Assembly (NCBI RefSeq): GCF_002744735.1
Contig: NZ_KZ319339.1
Location: 1,364,001 to 1,428,000, forward strand
DNA: 64,000 nt
Direction of reading: 5' to 3'
From: Marinobacter guineae
Lineage (GTDB): Bacteria > Pseudomonadota > Gammaproteobacteria > Pseudomonadales > Oleiphilaceae
Shown here: positions 9,601-16,191 of the stretch, piece by piece
Position numbering within the stretch: the stretch's first letter is position 1
How the letters are laid out: every line of letters starts with the position of its first letter
Notes under the pieces: model-generated
Seen by the model: only the letters and a program-made list of their open reading frames with translations
The model's database searches: none
What the model was told of the DNA's origin: nothing
Translations under genes and position numbers: made by a program

Positions 9601-10286
9601 CCAAATACAACCCGGCCCGGACTTACACGGCAGAAGGCACCGTGGGCATCGGCGGCGTGTACATGTGCATCTACGGCATGGACTCCCCCGGCGGCTACCA
9701 ACTGGTGGGACGCACACTGCCGATCTGGAACAAATACCTGAAAAACCCCCAGTTCGCCGAAGGTGCTCCCTGGCTGCTGCGGTTCTTCGACCAAGTGTGC
9801 TACTACCCCGTCACCGAAACCGAACTGGATGAAATGCGAGACCAGTTCCGCGCCGGCCAGCTGACGGTGAAAATCGAAGAAGAAACCTTCGACCTGAAAT
9901 CCCACCAGGCCTTCCTCGACGCCAACGGCGACTCCATCGCCGAGTTCCGAAAACTGCAGCAAGCGGCTTATGCGAAAGAAGTGGCCCTGTGGAAAGACAG
10001 CGAAGCCGAGGAACTCGATAAGCTGGCCAAGGCGCCGCCGAAAGCGGACGTGTCTGACCTGGAGAAGTTCGGGGAGCTGGTGAGTGCGGAGATTGCCGGT
10101 AACATCTGGAAGTGCCTGGTGAAAGCCGGGGATACGGTAGCTGAAGGTGATCCATTGGTGATCGTAGAGGCCATGAAGATGGAATTCGAGATAAACGCGA
10201 CCCAGGCCGGGGAGATCAGTGCCATGCATGTGGAGCCCGGTAAGGCCGTGACTCCCGGGGAGCCTCTGCTGAGCATCAAGATCTGA
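6654..10286 (+). CDS. uca: Urea carboxylase, biotin-dependent
   Basis: A 1210-residue multidomain enzyme that carboxylates urea to allophanate with ATP and bicarbonate. In order: biotin carboxylase (about 1-450, starting MFNKVLIANRGEIAVRT, glycine loop GGGGIGL near 160), a KipA/AHS2-like carboxyltransferase half (about 450-790, TTVQDYPGRVGYWNIG), a KipI/AHS1-like half (about 810-1060) and a biotinyl domain with EAMKME, biotinylated lysine about 1175. Start chosen at 6654 because AAGGAG precedes it and the family N-terminus begins there; the longer frame from 6510 overlaps atzF. The enzyme needs biotin, and bioA lies 51 kb away in this window. The urea-carboxylase-associated proteins often found beside it are not present here. 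Confidence 0.96.
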   Translation: MFNKVLIANRGEIAVRTIRTLKIMGIGSVAVYSHQDRHSLHVTLADESVALTGNGASETYLDKAQILSAAKHTGAQAIIPGYGFLSENADFAEACEADGIAFIGPTPEQMREFGLKHRARELAEAAGVPLAPGSGLLESLDEAVSTANRLGYPVMLKSTAGGGGIGLTRCNSESELRDAFETVRRQGQSFFNDSGVFLERFIARARHVEVQMFGDGAGNVVALGERDCSLQRRNQKVVEETPAPNLPAATRQKMLDAAVSLGQSVNYRSAGTVEYIYDADRDEFYFLEVNTRLQVEHPVTESVTGLDLIEWMLKIAAGESPDLAGFEPELNGASMEVRIYAEDPLKDFQPSPGELTDVHWPEDDVRVDTWVENGSEVSAHYDPMIAKLIVHGKDRHEALAKLKAALAETRLMGIATNLDYLRQVVAQQSFADGIVSTRALESFEFKPSVAEVVKPGTYTTVQDYPGRVGYWNIGVPPSGPMDDYAFRIANRIVGNHHEAAGLEATLIGPSLKFHKDSVVALTGALTEATLDDKPVEFWKPITVKAGQVLAVGKAIKGCRTYLAVRGGFDVPVYLGSRSTFALGQFGGHGGRPLRPGDMLGISQISLPACTTTAPTHDPAPADPDLIPNYPDHWEIGVLYGPHGAPDFFTEQSIEKFFEQDWEVHYNSNRLGIRLNGPKPEFTRADGGEAGLHPSNIHDCEYAIGSINFTGDMPVILTKDGPSLGGFVCPVTIAKAELWKVGQVKPGDTIRFVAIDNDTAVELSERQELAIKSLMAPPEVGLAKPDLAPVNGLSATILAHLDETDGRPEVTYRQAGDQYILLEYGPNVMNLGFRLRIHALMEAIADVQPNGLLELSPGVRSLQLRYDARILPQAALMEYLLDLEATLPPTDELKVRSRVIHLPMAFEDSATLEAVDKYRQSVRDTAPWLPNNVDFMQRINGLPSREAVRDILFSARYLVLGLGDVYLGAPCAVPLDPRHRMLTSKYNPARTYTAEGTVGIGGVYMCIYGMDSPGGYQLVGRTLPIWNKYLKNPQFAEGAPWLLRFFDQVCYYPVTETELDEMRDQFRAGQLTVKIEEETFDLKSHQAFLDANGDSIAEFRKLQQAAYAKEVALWKDSEAEELDKLAKAPPKADVSDLEKFGELVSAEIAGNIWKCLVKAGDTVAEGDPLVIVEAMKMEFEINATQAGEISAMHVEPGKAVTPGEPLLSIKI

Positions 10287-10293
10287 CTCTGAG

Positions 10294-10314
10294 TAACTCT
10301 CTTCGCGGGAGTTA
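10294..10314 (+). terminator. Weak hairpin after urea carboxylase
   Basis: TAACTC and GAGTTA pair around a short TCTTCGCGG loop, 8 bases after the uca stop codon. No T-run follows, so it may be a processing or Rho-assisted end rather than an intrinsic terminator. The larger palindrome at 10350-10459 follows directly. Confidence 0.3.
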
Positions 10315-10349
10315 GACCTCGTTAAAAACTGGCCTCTTGTTTTGGAGTA

Positions 10350-10459
10350 AAGCCGTTGGGGGCAGGCCTGTCACAGACACGCCGTGAACCCATCCCTGGG
10401 GGCTTGAGCGCAGCATCCCTGCTGCGCACAGTCTGTGACAGGCCTGCCCCCAACGGCTT
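10350..10459 (+). repeat. Palindromic element PAL1 (core type A, forward)
   Basis: Two perfectly complementary 29-base arms (10350-10378 and 10431-10459) enclose a 52-base core at 10379-10430. The core starts ACGCCGTGAACCCATCC and can fold into two hairpins, CCCA-TCCC-TGGG and GCGCAGCA-TCCC-TGCTGCGC, giving a long stem with a forked tip. The core is 51/52 identical to that of PAL2 at 10598, in the opposite direction, while the arms share nothing. PAL1 and PAL2 together fill most of the 469-base gap between uca and the GntR gene. Confidence 0.9.
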
Positions 10460-10597
10460 CCAGACATAAGGTGATTGCGGTTTGAGAAAAAGAAAGGTGA
10501 CTTGGTTGACTGACGGGCAGAGTAGGTCCGACCTTTCAAAGGAAAACCGTCAAAGTGCCGGTATTGGTTTCTGGCAGGCAAAGGGAGTCGGGACGGA

Positions 10598-10695
10598 TGG
10601 TGGGGTGCGGGTTTCAAAAGTGTGCGCAGCAGGGATGCTGCGCTCAAGCCCCCATGGATGGGTTCACGGCGTCTTTTGAAACCCGCACCCCACCA
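10598..10695 (-). repeat. Palindromic element PAL2 (core type A, inverted)
   Basis: Perfect 23-base arms at 10598-10620 and 10673-10695, enclosing a 52-base core at 10621-10672. Read on the minus strand the core is that of PAL1 with a single change (CATCCATGG for CATCCCTGG), which turns the first small hairpin into CCCAT-CC-ATGGG. The arms are unrelated to those of PAL1. It lies 60 bases upstream of the GntR start, so it may also affect that gene's leader. Confidence 0.9.
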
Positions 10696-10755
10696 GCCGG
10701 CCCAGCGGCCAATCACCATACCAAGAGGCCCCGAAACCAAGGGACAAACAGAACA

Positions 10756-11487
10756 ATGGCAACAAACACCAAAAGAAAAGAGTCCATGGCAGACAGGGTT
10801 TACGAGGCCCTGAAGGACGACATCTTTGAGTTCCGCCTGATCCCCGGTGACAAGTTCAGCGAGGGCGATGTGGGAACGCGCCTGCATGCCAGCCGGACGC
10901 CGGTTCGGGAGGCGCTTTACCGGTTGCAGCGGGAAGGATACGTAGAGGTCTTGTTCCGCAGCGGCTGGCAAGTGAAGCCATTCGACTTCCAACAGGTAGA
11001 AGAACTCTACGACCTGCGGATTACCCTGGAACGAGCGGCGATGCACAAGATCTGCGGCCTGGCCGAGCAGCCCCAGGCATTGCGGATGCTGACCGCCATC
11101 TGGAACCCGGACCATCCCTCCGAGCGGGCGGTAGGCAGCACGGTTCGGGCGCTGGACGAGAGTTTTCACTGTGATCTGGTGGCTGCGGCCGGTAACCGGG
11201 AAATGACGCAGATTCACCGGGAAATTACCGACCGGCTGCGGATCATCCGGCGGCTGGACTTCACGCGGGTTGATCGGGTGGATGCCACCTATGTGGAGCA
11301 CGCCGCCATTCTGGAGGCACTGCGAAGTAGCATGGCCACCGAGGCGGCGGACCGATTGACCCGGCATATTCGCGCCAGCCAGAAGGCTGTTCGGGAGATT
11401 ACAATGGAGCGAATTCGGGAGGCCGCTGAGGCGCACCGGCAGAGCCCCGTTGAAAGTGAGCAACAACCTACCTCTCAGGGGGCATAA
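10756..11487 (+). CDS. GntR-family transcriptional regulator, FCD type
   Basis: A 243-residue regulator. The N-terminal winged helix spans about residues 11-80 (MADRVYEALKDDIFEFRLIPGDK, then RTPVREALYRLQREGYVEV, the GntR recognition helix). The all-helical FCD effector domain follows (DLRITLERAAMHKI; later DESFHCDLVAAAGN and HAAILEAL, with the histidines that usually bind a metal or ligand). ATG 10756 has only a weak ribosome site; ATG 10786 (MADRVYE) is a possible alternative. It closes the urea cluster and probably represses it through the GTATAC palindromes at 4550 and 4749; this target is inferred. Confidence 0.85.
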   Translation: MATNTKRKESMADRVYEALKDDIFEFRLIPGDKFSEGDVGTRLHASRTPVREALYRLQREGYVEVLFRSGWQVKPFDFQQVEELYDLRITLERAAMHKICGLAEQPQALRMLTAIWNPDHPSERAVGSTVRALDESFHCDLVAAAGNREMTQIHREITDRLRIIRRLDFTRVDRVDATYVEHAAILEALRSSMATEAADRLTRHIRASQKAVREITMERIREAAEAHRQSPVESEQQPTSQGA

Positions 11488-11535
11488 ATACTGAACCCGA
11501 GTTCATTTTGGCGACCGCCGGAATGCTCACAAGCC

Positions 11536-11602
11536 TGTAAGACATATCGCACACACCTCGGAGCGAATGTCCGATATGGCCGAATCAGATCCCCCGTAGA
11601 AT
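11536..11602 (+). promoter_or_regulatory. GacA box and -10 element driving the CsrB-like RNA
   Basis: TGTAAG-N6-CGCACA at 11536-11553 matches the GacA/UvrY upstream sequence TGTAAG-N6-CTTACA at 10 of 12 positions. A -10 hexamer TAGAAT sits at 11597-11602, placing the start near 11609 and the box about 65 bases upstream of it, a usual distance for Gac-controlled sRNA genes. Confidence 0.75.
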
Positions 11603-11608
11603 GGTCCG

Positions 11609-11826
11609 TGTCAGGGATGACAAGCCAGCAAGGAACGTTGGCTCAAGGACGAGAACTCCAGGGAAGAGCCCTCCACGGATCAGGAGTTGCCCTAAGGATC
11701 AGGGCTTACAGGGATGACCACAGGGATGATGCGCTCAGGATGATGCGCACGCCTGAAGGACCAGGCAGGGATCAGCCACGGAATCGGGGACCACAAGGAA
11801 CGTGGTCCCGTCCGTGCACTTTTATT
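11609..11826 (+). ncRNA. csrB: CsrB/RsmZ-type regulatory small RNA (CsrA/RsmA sponge)
   Basis: About 218 nt containing 15 GGA motifs, the CsrA/RsmA-binding core. Several lie in hairpin loops as AAGGA or AGGA: 11623-11643 (AGCCA...TGGCT), 11689-11705 (GCCCT-AAGGATC-AGGGC), 11730-11749 (TGCGC...GCGCA) and 11751-11766 (GCCTG-AAGGAC-CAGGC). The 3' end is a long hairpin at 11778-11816 (CACGGA/TCCGTG outside, GGGACCAC/GTGGTCCC inside, AAGGAAC loop) followed by CACTTTTATT, a plausible intrinsic terminator. The RNA begins TCAGGGATGACA, like the start of RsmY/CsrB RNAs. By family it sequesters CsrA/RsmA and so relieves translational repression. A 107-codon open frame across it is not a gene. The rest of the gap to the neighbours holds only its promoter and the ribosome site of the next gene. 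Confidence 0.88.
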
Positions 11827-11927
11827 GCCTACCGGACATTTCTGCTCTCTTCTTACATTTCGCTTCTGCTGCTTTGCGCCCTGGCACAAAACCAAAAAAC
11901 GCAACACAGCTTCAGGAGCTCGTATCT

Positions 11928-12197
11928 ATGAAACGCACACCGATTTTCGCCACCCTCGTTCTGCTGTTCAGCCTGGTTACCGGTTTTGCCTACGCACAGG
12001 AAGCAGCCGTTAACATCAACACCGCCGACGTATCCACGCTCGCCAGCCTGAATGGCATCGGCCAGAGCAAGGCCGAAGCCATCGTTGCCTACCGCGAAGC
12101 CAATGGCCCCTTCGCGGTAACCGCCGACCTCTCCAAGGTAAAAGGCATTGGCGAACGCACCGTTGAAAAGAACGCCGAGCGTCTGACCGTCAAGTAA
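11928..12197 (+). CDS. Exported ComEA-like helix-hairpin-helix protein
   Basis: 89 residues: a signal peptide (MKRTPIFATLVLLFSLVTG to AYAQ) and one ComEA-type double helix-hairpin-helix module, VNINTADVSTLASLNGIGQ then FAVTADLSKVKGIGERTVE. Such proteins bind double-stranded DNA in the periplasm and contribute to DNA uptake, though many short ComEA-like proteins have no proven role. AGGAG precedes the chosen ATG. It lies about 100 bases after the CsrB-like RNA and is followed by an intrinsic terminator. No other competence genes are nearby. Confidence 0.88.
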   Translation: MKRTPIFATLVLLFSLVTGFAYAQEAAVNINTADVSTLASLNGIGQSKAEAIVAYREANGPFAVTADLSKVKGIGERTVEKNAERLTVK

Positions 12198-12204
12198 CAC
12201 CACC

Positions 12205-12235
12205 GGGCAGTGGCGCTCTGCCGCTGTCCTTTTTT
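12205..12235 (+). terminator. Intrinsic terminator of the ComEA-like gene
   Basis: A 25-base hairpin at 12205-12229 with a 10-bp stem (two G-T wobbles) and GCTCT loop, followed by six T residues at 12230-12235. It lies between convergent genes, 8 bases after the ComEA-like stop codon. Confidence 0.85.
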
Positions 12236-12239
12236 GCCG

Positions 12240-13055
12240 TTAGTGACGAGCCCGGAAAAGGTACTCTTCCGGCGCCATGTCGTTACGAACGGCCTCGCGG
12301 ATGGATAGGTCGATCTGATTACTGTCCAGGTCATGTAAACCGCAATTGGCAAGGGCCTTCCGCACAATGACATTCTGTCCAAGGTATTCGTAGAGCACCC
12401 TGGCGCAACAGGGCATCCGTTCACTGTTGTCCGAAACCCCTATCTTCAGCCCGGTCAACCGGGTAACCCGATTACGGAAACTGGGGAAGAGAATAGTCTG
12501 CGTGACCTCGTGGCGGTTGAGTGTTTCATAATCCACCAGGAACAAGCGGTCCGTTAGCAAGTAGGCAATGCCCTGATACCGATTGTGGCAGGGCGGCTCG
12601 TTGCTGGTCGCCCGCATTCGTTCCGTGCGTTGGAAGACCACGCGGTTGCCCCGGCGCTCCAGACACACCAGGTTCTGTAGCACCTTTCCAGGCGCCGACA
12701 TAGACTGGTAGTACTCGTAGTAATAACCAAGGTAGCTATCAACATCACCCCGGGCTTCATGATCGAGCCGGTCAAGATGTTCCTGGATGAAATCCTCTTC
12801 CTGGTTCGGCCGGGCCTTGATCTTAGGGCGCACATCCACCACGCGTCGGAACTGGCCATGGGGCAGAAGAATTTCCTGCTCTTCCACACCAAAAAACTCG
12901 CACAGACGGCGCAGTGTATTCGCCGAGGGTTTGTGCTGGCCGCCCAGGTATCTGTTGAATTGCGGGCGATTGATACCAAGGCGGCGGCAAACCTCCGCAA
13001 TGGACTTGTAGTAGCTACAGAGCAGCCTGAGGTTCTGAGCCAGATCCTGATGCAT
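12240..13055 (-). CDS. XRE-like helix-turn-helix regulator with an uncharacterised C-terminal domain
   Basis: A 271-residue protein. Residues 1-65 form a Cro/CI-type helix-turn-helix (SIAEVCRRLGINRPQFNRYLGGQHKPSANTLRRLCEFF). The remaining 200 residues, including DVDSYLGYYYEYYQSM and a conserved-looking cysteine segment (RMPCCARVLYEYLG), match no domain I can name; it may sense a ligand. It is divergent from the AGCS symporter gene with 178 bases between them and could regulate it. The palindrome at 13106-13125 in that gap is a candidate operator. The ribosome site for the ATG at 13055 is weak. Confidence 0.75.
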   Translation of the reverse strand: MHQDLAQNLRLLCSYYKSIAEVCRRLGINRPQFNRYLGGQHKPSANTLRRLCEFFGVEEQEILLPHGQFRRVVDVRPKIKARPNQEEDFIQEHLDRLDHEARGDVDSYLGYYYEYYQSMSAPGKVLQNLVCLERRGNRVVFQRTERMRATSNEPPCHNRYQGIAYLLTDRLFLVDYETLNRHEVTQTILFPSFRNRVTRLTGLKIGVSDNSERMPCCARVLYEYLGQNVIVRKALANCGLHDLDSNQIDLSIREAVRNDMAPEEYLFRARH

Positions 13056-13105
13056 TCGATGTATCGCCCGCTGTGTCGTCGAGATGCCCGGTGCGTCAGG
13101 TTGCG

Positions 13106-13125
13106 ATAGCGCTACTTGACGCTAT
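13106..13125. promoter_or_regulatory. Palindrome in the XRE regulator-AGCS intergenic region
   Basis: ATAGCG-N8-CGCTAT, a perfect 6-bp inverted repeat, flanked further out by TTGC (13101) and GCAA (13129). It lies 50 bases upstream of the regulator start codon and 108 bases upstream of the symporter, a typical place for an autoregulatory operator. Function is inferred from position only. Confidence 0.4.
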
Positions 13126-13233
13126 AAATGCAACATATCACGCCATACAGGCAATGATGCGCAAATTCTAGCAAGGGTACTCAATTGGTTAAATAGGAAC
13201 TTCACACAACAACAATCATCATCGGAGTTGCTT

Positions 13234-14712
13234 ATGTTGGAGTTTCTGAACGAATTACTGTGGGGCAAGGTTCTGATTGCCCTGTTGGTCACCGTTGGTA
13301 TTGGGTTCACCGTCGCCTCCCGCTTCGTACAGTTCCGCTATTTCGGGCGCATGTTCCGGATTCTCAGTGCCAGCCAGGCCTTCCAGAAAGACAAGCACGG
13401 CCACCTGAGTTCCTTTCAGGCGCTGCTACTCTCGGTTGCCGGTCGCGTTGGCGGGGGTAATATTGCCGGGGTAGCGGTTGCAATTACCCTGGGCGGCCCC
13501 GGTGCCGTGTTTTGGATGTGGGTAGTCGGGCTCATGGGCATGGCCACCAGTTTCCTTGAATGCTCCCTGGCCCAGACTTACAAGGTGGCTGAACCCGACG
13601 GCACCTATCGCGGCGGGCCGGCCCATTACATTGCCCGTGGCCTTGGTGCCCGCTGGAAATGGATGGCAGGCCTGTATTCGGTTCTGTTGCTGCTGACTTT
13701 CGGCTTTGGGTTCACCGCCCTGCAGTCCTATGCGGTTGCAACGTCTGTCGACGATGCATTCGGCATTCCCGTTTTCTACACCGGCATTGCGCTGGCAATG
13801 GTTGTGGGCCTGATCATCTTCGGCGGCGTCCGCCGTATTGCCCGGGTTGCTGAATTCCTGGTTCCGGTCATGGCAGGCAGCTACCTGCTGATCACTGCCG
13901 TCGTTCTTGCCCTGAATATCGAACAGATTCCGGACGTCTTCATGCTGATCGTCAACAGCGCCTTCGGCCTTGAGCCAGTTGTAGGTGGCGGTATCGGCGC
14001 GGCCATTCTGATGGGCGTCAAACGCGGCCTGTTCTCCAACGAAGCAGGACTGGGCAGTGCACCAAATGTCGCGGCCGTCGCCTATGTACCCCACCCCGCC
14101 AACCAGGGGGTGGTCCAGTCGTTTTCGGTATTCATCGACACCTTGATTATCTGTTCGTCCACCGCCTTCATCATCCTGCTGAGCGGCGTCTATGACCCAG
14201 TTGGCATGAGCGACGTTGGTGGGGTGGCTCTGACGCAGTCAGCGCTGGCAGACCACGTTGGTGACTGGGGGCGCAGCTTCGTAAGCGTTGCCCTGATGCT
14301 CTTTGGCTTCAGCACCATCCTTTACAATTACTACCTCGGTGAAAACAGCATCAATTTTTTCAGCACCGAGAACCAGAACTTCTTCAACACCTTCCGTGTT
14401 GCCATCATCGGCCTGGTTTGCTGGGGCGCGACGACTGATCTGGGCACTGTATTCGGTTTTGCAGACGTCACTATGGGCCTCCTGGCTCTGGTTAACCTGA
14501 TTGCGCTGATCGCCCTGTTCAAGCCAGGCCTTCGCATCCTGAAAGATTTTGACGACCAGATTGCCGAGGGGATTGAGCAGCCGGTTTTCGATGTTGCGCG
14601 CTTCAAGGATCTGAATCTGGACGCAGCCGCATGGGAAATCGAACCGGAGGATATCGAGCGCGTTCGATCCCGCGTTGGCCAGAGTGGCCAACCCGTCACT
14701 GAACGTTCCTGA
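13234..14712 (+). CDS. AGCS-family sodium:alanine/glycine symporter
   Basis: A 492-residue inner-membrane transporter with 11-12 hydrophobic segments. Family motifs are visible: LLSVAGRVGGGNIAGVAVAITLGGPGA near residue 70 and MGVKRGLFSNEAGLGSAPNVAA near 265. AGCS proteins import alanine, glycine or related small amino acids with Na+. I used ATG 13234 (GGAG ribosome site) rather than TTG 13228. Its neighbours aspartase and asparaginase suggest the substrate may be asparagine or aspartate rather than alanine; this is inferred from context. Confidence 0.9.
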   Translation: MLEFLNELLWGKVLIALLVTVGIGFTVASRFVQFRYFGRMFRILSASQAFQKDKHGHLSSFQALLLSVAGRVGGGNIAGVAVAITLGGPGAVFWMWVVGLMGMATSFLECSLAQTYKVAEPDGTYRGGPAHYIARGLGARWKWMAGLYSVLLLLTFGFGFTALQSYAVATSVDDAFGIPVFYTGIALAMVVGLIIFGGVRRIARVAEFLVPVMAGSYLLITAVVLALNIEQIPDVFMLIVNSAFGLEPVVGGGIGAAILMGVKRGLFSNEAGLGSAPNVAAVAYVPHPANQGVVQSFSVFIDTLIICSSTAFIILLSGVYDPVGMSDVGGVALTQSALADHVGDWGRSFVSVALMLFGFSTILYNYYLGENSINFFSTENQNFFNTFRVAIIGLVCWGATTDLGTVFGFADVTMGLLALVNLIALIALFKPGLRILKDFDDQIAEGIEQPVFDVARFKDLNLDAAAWEIEPEDIERVRSRVGQSGQPVTERS

Positions 14713-14722
14713 GCAAACCTTC

Positions 14723-14746
14723 GCGGCCCCGGCCGGGGCCGCTTAT
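14723..14746 (+). terminator. GC-rich perfect palindrome between AGCS and aspA
   Basis: GCGGCCCCGGCCGGGGCCGC (14723-14742) is a 20-base perfect palindrome just after the symporter stop, followed by TTATATCC. It would form a strong hairpin that either terminates the symporter transcript or attenuates read-through into aspA. The T-run is poor. Confidence 0.6.
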
Positions 14747-14787
14747 ATCCAGGCCTGGTGCCTGACTTCAAGGAAATATCCCGAAGC

Positions 14788-16191
14788 ATGAACACTCGCA
14801 TTGAACACGACCTCCTTGGCGATCTCCCCGTTCCAGCCGATGCCTGGTATGGCATACAGACCCAGCGCGCCCTGGATAACTTCTCGATCACCGGCGTTCC
14901 CATCAGCCATTTCCCGGACTTCGTCCGGGCGCTGGCCATGGTGAAAAAGGCGGCGGCGATGGCGAACCGCGACCTCGGGGCTCTAGCGCCCCACAAAGCC
15001 GAAGCCATCCTGGCCGCGTGCGATGACATCATCGCCGGACATTTGCACGACCAGTTCGTGGTGGACCTCATTCAGGGCGGCGCCGGCACCTCCACTAACA
15101 TGAACGCAAACGAGGTGATTGCGAATCTCGCACTTGAAAAACTGGGCCATGGCCGGGGCGAGTATCACCATCTCCACCCGAACGACGACGTCAATCGCTC
15201 GCAGTCCACCAATGACGCCTACCCCACGGCAGTGTGCCTGGCCGTGCAGTTTGCTGCGGAACCTCTGGAGCGAGTCATCATCCATCTCAAGGAAAGCCTC
15301 GAACAGAAAGGCCGGCAATTCGCGGATGTGGTCAAGATGGGGCGCACCCAGTTGCAGGACGCCGTACCCATGACCCTGGGCCAGGAGTTCGAGGCCTTCG
15401 CCGTTAACCTTGGCGAAGATATCGAACGCCTGCACGAAGCCAGCCGGCTGCTCTGTGAAGTGAACCTCGGCGGAACCGCTATTGGTACGGGAATCAATAC
15501 CCACCCTCGTTATCAGGCACTTGCGGTCAACTATCTGGCCGAAATCTCCGGAAAACCCCTGGTCTCCGCGAGCAACCTGGTGGAAGCGTCGTCCGACATG
15601 GGCGCCTTTGTGCTGTTTTCAGGCATCCTGAAGCGCTTTGCGGTGAAGCTGGGCAAGATGTGCAACGACCTTCGTCTGCTCTCCTCGGGGCCCCGAACGG
15701 GCTTGGGAGAAATTCTGCTCCCCCCCATGCAGCCCGGTTCTTCCATCATGCCGGGCAAAGTCAATCCGGTGATTCCCGAGGCGGTGAACCAGACTGCCTA
15801 TCAGGTGATTGCCAGCGACCTGGCGGTGACCCTCGCAGCCGAAGCCGGACAGCTTCAGCTCAACGCCATGGAGCCGCTGATCGTCTTCAATCTGCTCAAC
15901 TCCATGAAAATGCTTGGTTCCGCCTGCAGCATGCTCGACGAACGGTGCATTAAAGACATTCGCGCCAACACCGAGCAATGCGCACGGCACCTGGACAATA
16001 GTATTGGCATTATTACCGCTCTCGTTCCAAGGCTGGGATATTCCAACGCTACGCGAATCGCCTCAAAGGCATTGAATTCCGGCTCCACGGTACGGGATCT
16101 GGTGCTGGAGGAGGGCCTGCTGGATGCCGGCGAGCTAGACCGTCTGCTCAGCCCACGGGCGATGCTCGCACCTGTCGGAGACGAGCTGTGA
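14788..16191 (+). CDS. aspA: Aspartate ammonia-lyase
   Basis: A 467-residue member of the aspartase/fumarase superfamily, converting L-aspartate to fumarate and ammonia. The start MNTRIEHDLLGDLPVPADAW and the sequence YGIQTQRALDNF are typical of aspartase. The superfamily signature GSSIMPGKVNP lies at about residues 317-327, with the active-site loop serine in it. ATG 14788 follows AAGGAAAT; the upstream GTG at 14758 is less likely. It overlaps the asparaginase gene by 4 bases (GTGA), so asparagine to aspartate to fumarate is encoded as a unit. Class II fumarase is the alternative, less likely given the neighbour. Confidence 0.9.
   Translation: MNTRIEHDLLGDLPVPADAWYGIQTQRALDNFSITGVPISHFPDFVRALAMVKKAAAMANRDLGALAPHKAEAILAACDDIIAGHLHDQFVVDLIQGGAGTSTNMNANEVIANLALEKLGHGRGEYHHLHPNDDVNRSQSTNDAYPTAVCLAVQFAAEPLERVIIHLKESLEQKGRQFADVVKMGRTQLQDAVPMTLGQEFEAFAVNLGEDIERLHEASRLLCEVNLGGTAIGTGINTHPRYQALAVNYLAEISGKPLVSASNLVEASSDMGAFVLFSGILKRFAVKLGKMCNDLRLLSSGPRTGLGEILLPPMQPGSSIMPGKVNPVIPEAVNQTAYQVIASDLAVTLAAEAGQLQLNAMEPLIVFNLLNSMKMLGSACSMLDERCIKDIRANTEQCARHLDNSIGIITALVPRLGYSNATRIASKALNSGSTVRDLVLEEGLLDAGELDRLLSPRAMLAPVGDEL

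Noticed and set aside
10350..10695. Paired palindromes as a CRISPR-like array
   Set aside because: There are only two units, in opposite orientation, with conserved cores rather than repeats, and no cas genes.
11608..11931. A 107-codon open frame across the CsrB-like RNA
   Set aside because: It has no family likeness and its codons follow the GGA motifs and hairpins of the RNA; it also overlaps the ComEA-like start.
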